A stretch of DNA of 64,000 nt from Methylotenera versatilis 7 (lineage in GTDB: Bacteria > Pseudomonadota > Gammaproteobacteria > Burkholderiales > Methylophilaceae), in the NCBI RefSeq assembly GCF_000799165.1, contig NZ_JUGF01000002.1, positions 558,001-622,000 of the forward strand, in the 5' to 3' direction. The position numbers were made by a program, and so were the translations under genes. The stretch's first letter is position 1; each line of letters starts with the position of its first letter. Below are positions 1 through 6,957 of the stretch, in pieces. The notes beneath the pieces were generated by a model that saw nothing but the letters and a program-made list of their open reading frames with translations, was not told the origin of the DNA and made no database searches.

Positions 1-2
1 GA

Positions 3-569
3 GGTGAGCGTAATGCGGTAATACAGTTACTCAGAGACGCTGCTGAAGATACGGACGTGCATTTCCTGGATAACGATGAAGTCGTGATTGATGGTGTGAG
101 ATTTTTAGGTGCAACGTTATGGACGGACTTCAATCTATTTGGAGCGGAGCTTAGAGATAAGGCGATAAGCGCTGGAAAGCAAGGGCTCAATGATTTTCGG
201 ATGATTATTGAGGGTGATGATACATTTTCACTAAATGATGCAATTGCCTTGTGTAACAAAAGTGTGGGCTGGTTAAAGTCAAAATTAACGACAGTCGATG
301 ATATTGCCAAAACAGTGGTTATTACACATCATTTGCCATCTATGCAGTCAGTATCGGAAAGATACCGCAGCGATATCTTAAGTGCCTGTTTTGCCAGCAA
401 TCTTGATGAACTACTTGGTTACAGTAAGCTTTGGATTCATGGGCATACGCACGATTCTTTTAATTACACCACAAATGGAACAAGGGTAGTTTGTAATCCG
501 CGAGGATATGTACACAGAGGTGTAGAAGAGAACCTAAATTTTAATCCGGCGTTGATAGTTGAAATTTAG
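3..569 (+). CDS. Metallophosphoesterase, 5' end outside window
   Basis: Predicted calcineurin-like phosphoesterase, a dinuclear-metal phosphohydrolase of unknown substrate. The frame is open from the first bases of the window (reading GERNAVIQLL...), so the GTG at 57 is internal and the true start and the N-terminal metal motifs (DxH, GDxxD, GNHE) lie upstream. Visible here are the C-terminal metal-binding motifs: THHLPS, and GHTHD near the end, followed by a typical V-C-N-P-R-G-Y strand. About 188 residues remain of a family usually near 240-280. It is the first gene of the accessory region; the small regulators downstream follow after about 110 bp, so co-transcription is possible but not shown. 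Confidence 0.85.
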   Translation, partial: GERNAVIQLLRDAAEDTDVHFLDNDEVVIDGVRFLGATLWTDFNLFGAELRDKAISAGKQGLNDFRMIIEGDDTFSLNDAIALCNKSVGWLKSKLTTVDDIAKTVVITHHLPSMQSVSERYRSDILSACFASNLDELLGYSKLWIHGHTHDSFNYTTNGTRVVCNPRGYVHRGVEENLNFNPALIVEI

Positions 570-682
570 AAGTTTTAATTAATGAGACATTACATTTCAA
601 TTCTTTTACAACTTGATTAAAGCTAAATGAGCTTAACCTCAGGTTGTACAACGTACTTTTATATTTAAGAAACAGAGCCGAT

Positions 683-892
683 ATGGAATCAAATAAAGTC
701 TGGAAACTTACACTTATTGATGCAGGCGATGAATCTGGCGATGCATTGATCGAATTACCTGACGAACTTCTAGCCAAAGTTGGATGGGTTGAAGGTGAGT
801 TGCTAGAAATTGAACAAGTTGAAAAATGTATCATCATAAAAAAACCTAACTCCAAATCATCGCGCTTAACGCTAAGGAAAGCACCACAATGA
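683..892 (+). CDS. AbrB/MazE-like small protein (antitoxin-type)
   Basis: A 69-residue protein that looks like a swapped-hairpin AbrB/MazE DNA-binding domain: a short strand-rich N-terminus, then IELPDELLAKVGWVEGE and a final strand IIIKK, the usual layout of such antitoxins. The ATG at 683 (MESNKVWKL) is preferred over an upstream start at 644 because the extra 13 residues look non-coding. Its TGA overlaps an ATG at 889 that opens a 17-codon frame (MSAFKAVDVDKIPSNGE, stop at 942). That mini-frame may be a leader or the stub of a lost partner gene. A mutated copy of the 3' part of this gene lies at 1361-1423. The function is an inference from fold pattern only. Confidence 0.55.
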   Translation: MESNKVWKLTLIDAGDESGDALIELPDELLAKVGWVEGELLEIEQVEKCIIIKKPNSKSSRLTLRKAPQ

Positions 893-948
893 GCGCTTTT
901 AAGGCAGTTGATGTTGATAAAATCCCGTCGAACGGAGAGTAGTTAAAA

Positions 949-1287
949 ATGCAAAATAGTAAAGAGCCTAAAAAATTCTCAGAGCTTCGCGCTAGCATGA
1001 AACCAAAAGCCCGGACTCATGCTGAAATTAAAGCCAAGCAGCTTTTGACTGAGATACCACTCCATAAATTTCGCTATGCACGCTGGCTTTCACAGAAAAT
1101 GCTTGCTGAAGTTTTACATATGCAGCTGCCAGCAATCATGAAGCTGGAAAAGCGTACTGACATATACCTCTCAGTATTGCGCAGCCATATTGAAGCAATG
1201 GGCGGCCAATTGAATATTGTTGCACGCTTCCCTGAAGGGTCAGTCAAGATTAGCGATTTCTCGAAATTAGATAGCAATGACACATGA
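949..1287 (+). CDS. XRE-type helix-turn-helix regulator
   Basis: A 112-residue protein with a central helix-turn-helix: WLSQKMLAEVLHMQLPAIMKLEKRTD (about residues 47-72), followed by an IEAMGGQLNIVARFP segment. This arrangement is typical of small HigA/HicB-associated XRE antitoxins. GGAGAG lies 9 bases before the ATG and supports the start. It sits 57 bp after the AbrB-like gene, in the same orientation, so the two plus the 17-codon frame between them probably form one transcript. No partner toxin of normal length is present. It may be a stand-alone antitoxin remnant, an addiction module with an unrecognised toxin, or a regulator of the genes beyond. Confidence 0.65.
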   Translation: MQNSKEPKKFSELRASMKPKARTHAEIKAKQLLTEIPLHKFRYARWLSQKMLAEVLHMQLPAIMKLEKRTDIYLSVLRSHIEAMGGQLNIVARFPEGSVKISDFSKLDSNDT

Positions 1288-1360
1288 TTGAAATTCTAGG
1301 TTGGATAAATTCTCAAGTAACTTTTTTAAATACACCACTACATTTAGTAGTTGACATAAA

Positions 1361-1423
1361 GTTGGGTGGGTTGAAGGTAAGTTGCTAGAAATTGAGCAAG
1401 TTAAAAAGTGTATCGTCATAAAA
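1361..1423 (+). pseudogene. Degenerate partial copy of the AbrB-like gene
   Basis: Sixty-three bases match 779-841 with about six substitutions (same length, no gap), reproducing the segment that encodes VGWVEGELLEIEQVEKCIIIK. Upstream and downstream sequence does not match and there is no full frame, so this is a fragment of a second, lost copy. The 570-bp stretch from 1288 to 1857 otherwise holds no gene I can support, only this fragment and the hairpin at 1677-1720. Confidence 0.7.
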
Positions 1424-1676
1424 CACATGACACTCGCAAAAAGTCACATGAAGCCATCGCTAAAATAAGCACTTAGTTAATTCATGGTATCTTGTAAAAT
1501 CCGTGAAGATCACTTAGATGTTTTATTATGAATATGCTCTAATTACTGAAAGACGATAGCTACTTTGTAAATTGATTAAAGATTTAAAATTATCAAACTC
1601 CTTGATTATTGTGAAAATTGATAGTTTCTATTACAGAGCTATTGCGGATTTTTAATATCAGTTCATAATACGCATG

Positions 1677-1720
1677 CTTAAGTTCCTACATGTAATTTTC
1701 TTTACATTTAGGAACTTAAG
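1677..1720. repeat. Long AT-rich hairpin (19-bp arms, 6-base loop)
   Basis: Left arm begins CTTAAGTTCCTA and the right arm ends TAGGAACTTAAG. Pairing extends inward to 19 positions with one mismatch, leaving the loop TTTTCT. It is followed by TTTTAATT, so it could work as a terminator for the regulators upstream, or be a recombination or regulatory palindrome in front of the 57-aa gene. I prefer terminator, with low certainty. Confidence 0.6.
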
Positions 1721-1857
1721 TTTTAATTGCATCATCATGATAATTAAACTTTTTACTATCTATTAAGTCACATTTTTATAATTGTTTTGTAAACCCAAGT
1801 TTTACATGTTGCTAAGGTTTTTTAAATAGTGACTTTAATAATTAAAGGGTACTTTAC

Positions 1858-2031
1858 ATGAAAGTTAAAATGGATAACGATCTAACTAAAACGGCACAAA
1901 CTTGGCTTCAATCAAAAGCTGGAAAAGATAAGCTTTCTCAGGCTTTTGAAGAAGTCAAACAAATGTCTTACGCATTAGAAAAGGCAAGAGAATTGAAACC
2001 TGAGTCACTATATGAGCCAGTGACTCTTTAG
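1858..2031 (+). CDS. 57-residue helical protein upstream of papain-like peptidase
   Basis: A short charged protein (MKVKMDNDLTKTAQTWLQSK... ending LYEPVTL), predicted to be almost wholly helical with no membrane segment. AAAGGG lies 8-9 bases before the ATG. It ends in TAG at 2029-2031, and the peptidase gene begins 9 bases later in exactly the same frame, so the two are separated by a single stop codon. Family not recognised. The tight spacing implies translational coupling and a functional link, for example as an inhibitor, chaperone or substrate of the peptidase. Confidence 0.6.
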   Translation: MKVKMDNDLTKTAQTWLQSKAGKDKLSQAFEEVKQMSYALEKARELKPESLYEPVTL

Positions 2032-2040
2032 GCACGTCTG

Positions 2041-3621
2041 TTGTCTGTCAAATCGCCTTATAAGGTAGTTTCCTTTACCTTTGATGAAATGTTGTCCCTT
2101 ATAAGGGGTACATCTTCAGATGGCACAGCATCAAAAAATCTCTTAGAAAATCAGCACCTTAAATACTGTTATGAGTATCTTAATGATCTTGGAGCTAAAA
2201 CTATTGTTTTAGAATCCAGATATATTGATCATGATTACCTTGAAGATTATGCAGGCTACTATGTAAGATGTTTTAATAGATATCGACGAACAACTAGCAG
2301 GCTTCATTTTTTTAGCAATTCTTTTAACTCGACACAATTTAAAACAGTAATTTTGAATTCCCCTCAAGGACGGTTAGGAAAGCAGTTAGATAGTAATTAT
2401 TTAGGCTTCATGGTACTGAAGCCACTTCCTCAAACGATTGTTGGTCGAACATGTTTTAAAACATATCCCGATGATGGTAATAGGCGTCATTTCCCAACTT
2501 TACATAAATACAGCTCGAATTTATTTGGTCTTCCTTTGACGGTAAATTCTTTAGCTTATCAAGAGCAAGATAAAGTTGTCGCTGCTTGTGCTACCAGTGC
2601 TTTATGGTCTGTTTTTCAAGGTAGCGGAAAAATTTTCCATCATTCAATTCCATCTCCAGTAGAAATTACCAAAGCTGCATCATTACATATTCCCGATGCT
2701 GGTTTAGTGCCGCATGATGCTCGAAGTCTCCACCATAGTGGGTTAACACCAACGCAAATTGCCCACGGTGTACGGTCTGTAGGAATGGAGCCATATCTTG
2801 TGGGGGCTTCAAACGAGTTTGTGATCAAAACTACTGCATATGCCTATTTGAAAGCTAAGATCCCAGCTTTATTAGGCATAAGTCTTATAGATGAATCTAT
2901 AGTTGGCAATCCTCAAGACTTGGGTAAGCATGCTGTAGCCATTACTGGTTACAGCTTAGGTCACGCTAACCCAATTCCTTATAACAATGGAATTCTTATT
3001 GCTGCTTCAAGAATTGATAAAATTTATGTGCATGATGACCAAATAGGACCATTCGCAAAAATGGTATTTTCTCCGGAGAATCGATTAAAAACAGACTGGA
3101 TGGATTCTACTGGCAATAGAGGCGGAGTTCTCGCAGACCCCTTTATGTTGGTAATACCGCTCTATCATAAAATCAGGATTCCTTATCAAATTGTTTTTAA
3201 TAAGATTGCCGAATTTGATGTTGTGCTTGATGCGCTCAGAGTAAATGCCTTAATGCCTATATCCACAAGGTTGGAGTGGGATATTTATCTAACAGATGTG
3301 AATGAAGTTAAAAGGGAAATTTCGAAATTAAAGTTATTAGATAAAAAAACTAAGCAAAATGCTTTATTAATTAATATGCCAAAATATTTATGGCGTGCTA
3401 CTGGAATTGATAGCGGCGTAAATAAACTTGATGTACTCTTTGATGCTACAGATATTGAGCAAGGCGCAATTGTTGTAGCTATTGTTGTTTACGATACTGC
3501 TTTAAAGCAGTATCTGGAGTTACTTAATCCAATAGTGTCTATTCATACTCAAATTAGCGAGTCGGTAAAAATGCTTTTTGATAAAATTGCAAACCCTACT
3601 ATTTTTAAGCCTTTTGAATGA
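2041..3621 (+). CDS. Papain-fold (C39-like) cysteine peptidase, unusual
   Basis: A 526-residue cytosolic-looking protein with no signal peptide. A papain-type triad can be proposed: Cys183 in AACATSALWSVFQ at a helix start (with Gln174 just before), His297 in GKHAVAITGY, and Asp332 in YVHDDQIGPF. The order Cys-His-Asp and the surrounding motifs match C39-like/bacteriocin-type peptidase folds. The N-terminal 170 residues and the C-terminal 190 match nothing I recognise. The start codon is TTG at 2041; no ATG or good ribosome site is nearby, so translation probably depends on the 57-aa gene in front. It converges on the ImmA/XRE pair with only 4 bp between stop codons, and is likely part of the same stress or defence locus. 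The substrate is unknown. Confidence 0.6.
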   Translation: MSVKSPYKVVSFTFDEMLSLIRGTSSDGTASKNLLENQHLKYCYEYLNDLGAKTIVLESRYIDHDYLEDYAGYYVRCFNRYRRTTSRLHFFSNSFNSTQFKTVILNSPQGRLGKQLDSNYLGFMVLKPLPQTIVGRTCFKTYPDDGNRRHFPTLHKYSSNLFGLPLTVNSLAYQEQDKVVAACATSALWSVFQGSGKIFHHSIPSPVEITKAASLHIPDAGLVPHDARSLHHSGLTPTQIAHGVRSVGMEPYLVGASNEFVIKTTAYAYLKAKIPALLGISLIDESIVGNPQDLGKHAVAITGYSLGHANPIPYNNGILIAASRIDKIYVHDDQIGPFAKMVFSPENRLKTDWMDSTGNRGGVLADPFMLVIPLYHKIRIPYQIVFNKIAEFDVVLDALRVNALMPISTRLEWDIYLTDVNEVKREISKLKLLDKKTKQNALLINMPKYLWRATGIDSGVNKLDVLFDATDIEQGAIVVAIVVYDTALKQYLELLNPIVSIHTQISESVKMLFDKIANPTIFKPFE

Positions 3622-3625
3622 CTTG

Positions 3626-4186
3626 CTAAGGCATCACCACTTTGCTGACTCGCTGTTTAGATCCTGTTACATTCAATCTAAATCTAATCATTTGTTCAGT
3701 AACTCCATATAAATTCGCTGCAGCTCTCAAAGGCAAGTTTTCACGAGCAATTTTAAGTGCAGCTTCTTCCGAAATCAACAATGCTCCACCTAACCAATCT
3801 GCTTCAGATTCAATAGTATTATCCCAGTTTCTACATCCCAAATCATTTAACGGTGCAGCTTTAGGATGATGTAATAGGCTATGCGACAATTCATGGGATA
3901 TGTTGCTAGATTGTCGTCCTGCAGTATGAGAGTCATTGTGCAGTATCAATCTTTCTGTACCTGAAAAAATAGTTGCAGCAGAAAATTCATATTTACCATC
4001 AAATTTAAAATGCTTAATTGCTGCTGGCGCGTCTTCACCAAAGTTACTAATAGGAATTACTTTAATTTCAAGGTAACTAGCCAATTCTAACGGATTGAGT
4101 GGGTCAAAATATTTCAATCCCAACTCATCACGAATTTGCCTAGCTATTTGGTTAGCTTCACTTTTGAAGCCTCTTCTTAAGCTCAT
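3626..4186 (-). CDS. ImmA/IrrE-family metallopeptidase
   Basis: A 186-residue zinc peptidase of the ImmA/IrrE (COG2856) type. It carries the gluzincin motif HELSH (His98, Glu99, His102) and the downstream glutamate in IESEADWLGGALLI, which completes the metal site and is the standard family signature. Such proteins cleave a partner XRE repressor, as ImmA does with ImmR of ICEBs1 or IrrE with DdrO. The partner here is the gene immediately upstream on the same strand, 2 bases away. Together they are well placed to control the divergent ubiquitin-like operon and possibly the converging peptidase gene. Length and motif order are normal for the family. Confidence 0.88.
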   Translation of the reverse strand: MSLRRGFKSEANQIARQIRDELGLKYFDPLNPLELASYLEIKVIPISNFGEDAPAAIKHFKFDGKYEFSAATIFSGTERLILHNDSHTAGRQSSNISHELSHSLLHHPKAAPLNDLGCRNWDNTIESEADWLGGALLISEEAALKIARENLPLRAAANLYGVTEQMIRFRLNVTGSKQRVSKVVMP

Positions 4187-4188
4187 TA

Positions 4189-4512
4189 TTATTTAGAAAA
4201 CTGTTTGTATGCTGCTTTTAAGATTTCTTCCAAAGCAATTGCGCCTTGCGCTGTTAAATTAGGATCGGATCTTAGATAAGTCGAAATCATTACTAATGGT
4301 TCTGGTCTAGAGACCTTATTATTAGATTCAACAAAATCTGCAGGATTCAGTCCTGACCAAGCCGCTAAAGATGCCAAACTATCTGCATCAGGCCGTCTAT
4401 TTTGAGCCATTCTAGTTAATGTAGATGCTCCTACGGAAGTTTCCGTAGAAACTTGTTTCCAATTTAATTTCCGTACTTCACGAGTTGTATTAATGGCCTC
4501 GTAAAAAGCCAT
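4189..4512 (-). CDS. XRE repressor partner of ImmA-like protease
   Basis: A helix-turn-helix protein of 107 residues: WKQVSTETSVGASTLTRMAQNRRPDADSLASL forms the HTH about residues 18-48, followed by a helical tail (probable dimerisation region). I use the ATG at 4512 (MAFYEAINTTREV), with AAGGGG nine bases upstream. A TTG at 4542 with AAGGAG in front is a possible alternative giving 117 residues. The gene reads away from the ubiquitin-like operon, and the 160-bp gap between them holds several copies of a TAGCAA element overlapping a strong promoter, so it most likely represses both itself and that operon. The ImmA-like protease follows directly in the same transcript. Confidence 0.82.
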   Translation of the reverse strand: MAFYEAINTTREVRKLNWKQVSTETSVGASTLTRMAQNRRPDADSLASLAAWSGLNPADFVESNNKVSRPEPLVMISTYLRSDPNLTAQGAIALEEILKAAYKQFSK

Positions 4513-4569
4513 GCAGTTAAACCCCTTGTTTTCAGTATTCAAACAAGTCTCCTTAATTTTTTAATAAAA

Positions 4570-4638
4570 ATTGCTAAATAGCAATTGACAGTCTATTTAG
4601 CAAAAAATATAATGTACTCACAATTGCATTTTAGCAAT
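4570..4638. promoter_or_regulatory. Repeated operator elements (ATTGC-N6-GCAAT)
   Basis: Two 16-base palindromes of the same form, ATTGCTAAATAGCAAT (4570-4585) and ATTGCATTTTAGCAAT (4623-4638), flank the core promoter. A third half-site TTTAGCAA (about 4596-4603) lies in the promoter spacer. The first abuts the -35 element and the last lies just past the likely transcription start. The spacing is that of a repressor binding site set; the adjacent XRE protein is the obvious candidate. Binding is inferred, the repeats are seen. Confidence 0.7.
4585..4613 (+). promoter_or_regulatory. Consensus sigma-70 promoter of ubiquitin-like operon
   Basis: TTGACA (4585-4590) and TATAAT (4608-4613) both match the consensus exactly and are separated by 17 bases, the optimal spacing. 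This predicts very strong expression unless repressed, which fits the overlapping operator repeats. The transcript would start near 4620, about 57 bases before the first ATG at 4677. Confidence 0.85.
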
Positions 4639-4676
4639 TATTAATCTAAATCACAATAGTGAGAAAGAAGGTATTT

Positions 4677-4853
4677 ATGGCTACAAATCCACCAAGCGGT
4701 GATGGGCATCGTAATGGCGCAGTGAAAGATCGTTCTCAAACACAGACCCCTTCAGGTCATTGGGTGAAGCGTGACAAAGAAACAGGTCAATTTATGGATG
4801 TTAAAACTACTGATAAAACGCCTTTTAAAGGCATAACAAAGGAAAAGAAATGA
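4677..4853 (+). CDS. Small basic protein, first gene of ubiquitin-like operon
   Basis: A 58-residue hydrophilic protein starting MATNPPSGDGHRNGAVKDRS and containing SGHWVKRDKETGQFMDVK, rich in Lys, Arg, Gly and Pro and without cysteine. AGAAGG before the ATG at 4677 supports this start over an in-frame ATG at 4659. Its stop overlaps the next ATG (ATGA), so it is coupled to the ubiquitin-like/E2 gene. I recall similar tiny proteins next to such operons, usually called hypothetical, but cannot verify this here. It could be a substrate, an adaptor, or an intrinsically disordered regulator. No domain is recognised. Confidence 0.7.
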   Translation: MATNPPSGDGHRNGAVKDRSQTQTPSGHWVKRDKETGQFMDVKTTDKTPFKGITKEKK

Positions 4854-5548
4854 ACAGCGCTATTGAAGTTATAGATATTGAAATTTATGCAAAAGAAGGC
4901 AAACAAGTACCAAAAGGCCGCAATTACAAGATTAGAGTCGATAAAACTCAATACACCGTGTCAGTACACAAAATGACAGGTAGAGAAATATTAACTTTGG
5001 ATGGTAAAAAGCCTGAGCAATTTATTTTACGGCAAAAAATTAAAAGCCAAGTAACCACCATTGGGTTAGACGAAATAGTAGATTTTACAGCGCCAGGCAC
5101 TGAACGGTTTATGACAATACCCAACGAAGTGACTGAAGGCGAGGCCGATTTAATGCGACATGATTTTGAGCTGATACAAGATGACATTACGTATCTGAAA
5201 TCTTTGAATCTACCCTACGAAAGCGTAGTTGAAGCGGGTGTGCGTAGAGTGCTGATTCATGGCTTCCCAATACCCAAAGGTTACAACGTGGACAAAGCAA
5301 GTGTATTTGTCTACTTATCGCCAGGCTATCCTGATACACAAATCGATATGGCTTATTTCTATCCCGCACTGTCACGTGCGGATGGCAAGTTAATTGGTGC
5401 ATTAAGTCCGCTAGCATTTGACGGTAAAAACTGGCAGCAATGGTCACGCCATCGAACATCAACAAGTGCTTGGCGTATAGGCGAAGATAGTTTAAGTACA
5501 CATATGACCTTAGTTGCAGATTGGCTAAATCAGGAGTTACTGAAATGA
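4850..5548 (+). CDS. Ubiquitin-like (Multi_ubiq) - E2-like fusion protein
   Basis: A 232-residue two-domain protein. Residues about 5-95 resemble the prokaryotic multi-ubiquitin beta-grasp domain: YKIRVDKTQYTV, TGREILTLDGKKPE, a VDFTAPGTERFMTIP end. Residues about 98-232 resemble the bacterial E2/UBC-like family often fused to it (Prok-E2_E type): LPKGY-like entry, SPGYPDTQIDMAYFYP and WQQWSRH (195-201). Known: such fusions occur with E1/JAB partners and are predicted to act in ubiquitin-like tagging. Odd: the whole protein contains no cysteine, so it cannot form the thioester a normal E2 uses; His201 in WSRH is the most conserved-looking polar residue. The ubiquitin-like part has no Gly-Gly end. 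Overlaps its neighbours by ATGA at both ends. Confidence 0.8.
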   Translation: MNSAIEVIDIEIYAKEGKQVPKGRNYKIRVDKTQYTVSVHKMTGREILTLDGKKPEQFILRQKIKSQVTTIGLDEIVDFTAPGTERFMTIPNEVTEGEADLMRHDFELIQDDITYLKSLNLPYESVVEAGVRRVLIHGFPIPKGYNVDKASVFVYLSPGYPDTQIDMAYFYPALSRADGKLIGALSPLAFDGKNWQQWSRHRTSTSAWRIGEDSLSTHMTLVADWLNQELLK

Positions 5549-6957
5549 TAAGCCAACATCATCAGGTATCAGTGGCAATGACAGCTGCTCAGCATGAGCA
5601 GATTAAAAAACATCTTTTCCCTGGTGATGGGTGTGAAGCGGTCGCAATAGCAGTATGTGGCCGCTCTTCACATAAATCATCTAGCACCTTATTAATACAA
5701 GAAGTGCATGAAATTCCATACGAGGCTTGTCGAATTCGCAAACCAGACCGCGTAACGTGGAATCCTGATGTGATTGTGCATGCCTTAGAAAAAGCAATGA
5801 ACAAGGGATTAAGCATTATCAAAATACATAGTCACCCAGGCGGCTATCGCAAATTTTCTGGTGCGGATGACGTGTCGGATAAACAGTTATTTGAATCTAT
5901 ATATGGCTGGCTAGATACAGATGAGCCGATGGCAAGTTTAATTATGATGCCAGACGGTGAGCTAATTGGACGATCAATCTGGCCAAGTGGGCTAGGTAGT
6001 CCGTTAAGAAGTATTCGTGCTGTAGGCGATGATATTAAATATTGGTTTAGTGAAGAAACAAAACTAGATGTGCCCGAACATGCTGTTCGCATCGTACAAA
6101 CATTTGGCGATGGTACTTATTCAGTCACACGTCGTTTACATGCTGGCGTAGTCGGTTGCTCAGGTACCGGCAGTATTACTATTGAGCAGTCTGCTAGAAA
6201 TCATTTTGGACAATTAACTATTGTAGACCCTGAAACAATAGACCATAAAAATTTAAATCGTATACTAAACAGCACATGGCAAGATGCAGAAAATAAAGCA
6301 GCTAAGGTAGATGTACTTGCCGCAGCCATTAAAGCAATGAATTTAGACACACAGGTTAATACATATCAAGCAGACTTAATCACCGTTGATGTAATTAAAG
6401 AGTTGTCGCAATGTGATGTGATATTTGGATGTATGGATTCAGTGGATGGTCGGCATATACTCAATAAAATAGCTAGCTATTACCTGATACCTTACATCGA
6501 TATGGGTGTAAGAATCGATGCTGATGGTCAAGGTGGCGTGGAAAGTATCAATGGTGTAATCAACTATATTAAACCAGGTGGTTCAAGCCTACTAAGCAGA
6601 GGTCTTTATACATCAGCAGATTTAGACGCCGCAATGATGAAAAGACATACACCAGCGTTATATGAAGAGCGTGCTAAACAAGGCTATATTAGAGGTGTAC
6701 GAGTTGATCAGCCCGCGGTCATATCAGTCAACATGCAAATAGCATCAATGGCCTTTAATGAATTTTTAGCAAGAATTCATCCTTACAGAGTTGAGCCAAA
6801 TTCTAAATATGCGCAGCGAAGAGTAGTCATTAGTGATCCTGAAGCTAGCATAGATATGGAAGATGGTAATGCGTGTCAAATATTCTCAAAATGGGTTGGT
6901 TTGGGTGACCAACAACCTTTGTTAGGAATACAGGATCTTCAAAATGATAAAAAATAA
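5545..6957 (+). CDS. JAB deubiquitinase-like / E1 (ThiF) fusion
   Basis: A 470-residue fusion. Residues about 1-165 form a JAB/MPN domain with the JAMM zinc motif: Glu31, His95-Ser-His97-Pro, Ser105 and Asp108. Residues about 195-415 form a ThiF/MoeB/E1-like adenylating domain: nucleotide loop G204CSGTG, Asp228, Asn238-Arg239, and Asp298 in CMDSVD. These imply adenylation of the ubiquitin-like C-terminus and isopeptide or precursor cleavage. Odd: where many MoeB/ThiF relatives have a Cys-containing segment after PGG, this protein reads PGGSSLLSRG (344-353), with serine and no cysteine. The start at 5545 is backed by GGAG and overlaps the upstream stop; an earlier ATG at 5521 lacks such support. 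Last 14 bases overlap the next gene. Confidence 0.85.
   Translation: MISQHHQVSVAMTAAQHEQIKKHLFPGDGCEAVAIAVCGRSSHKSSSTLLIQEVHEIPYEACRIRKPDRVTWNPDVIVHALEKAMNKGLSIIKIHSHPGGYRKFSGADDVSDKQLFESIYGWLDTDEPMASLIMMPDGELIGRSIWPSGLGSPLRSIRAVGDDIKYWFSEETKLDVPEHAVRIVQTFGDGTYSVTRRLHAGVVGCSGTGSITIEQSARNHFGQLTIVDPETIDHKNLNRILNSTWQDAENKAAKVDVLAAAIKAMNLDTQVNTYQADLITVDVIKELSQCDVIFGCMDSVDGRHILNKIASYYLIPYIDMGVRIDADGQGGVESINGVINYIKPGGSSLLSRGLYTSADLDAAMMKRHTPALYEERAKQGYIRGVRVDQPAVISVNMQIASMAFNEFLARIHPYRVEPNSKYAQRRVVISDPEASIDMEDGNACQIFSKWVGLGDQQPLLGIQDLQNDKK

Noticed and set aside
2029-2031. TAG between the 57-aa gene and the peptidase as a pyrrolysine or other recoding site
   Set aside because: No pyl genes or recoding structure are visible and the two parts do not look like one domain; coupling is a simpler explanation.
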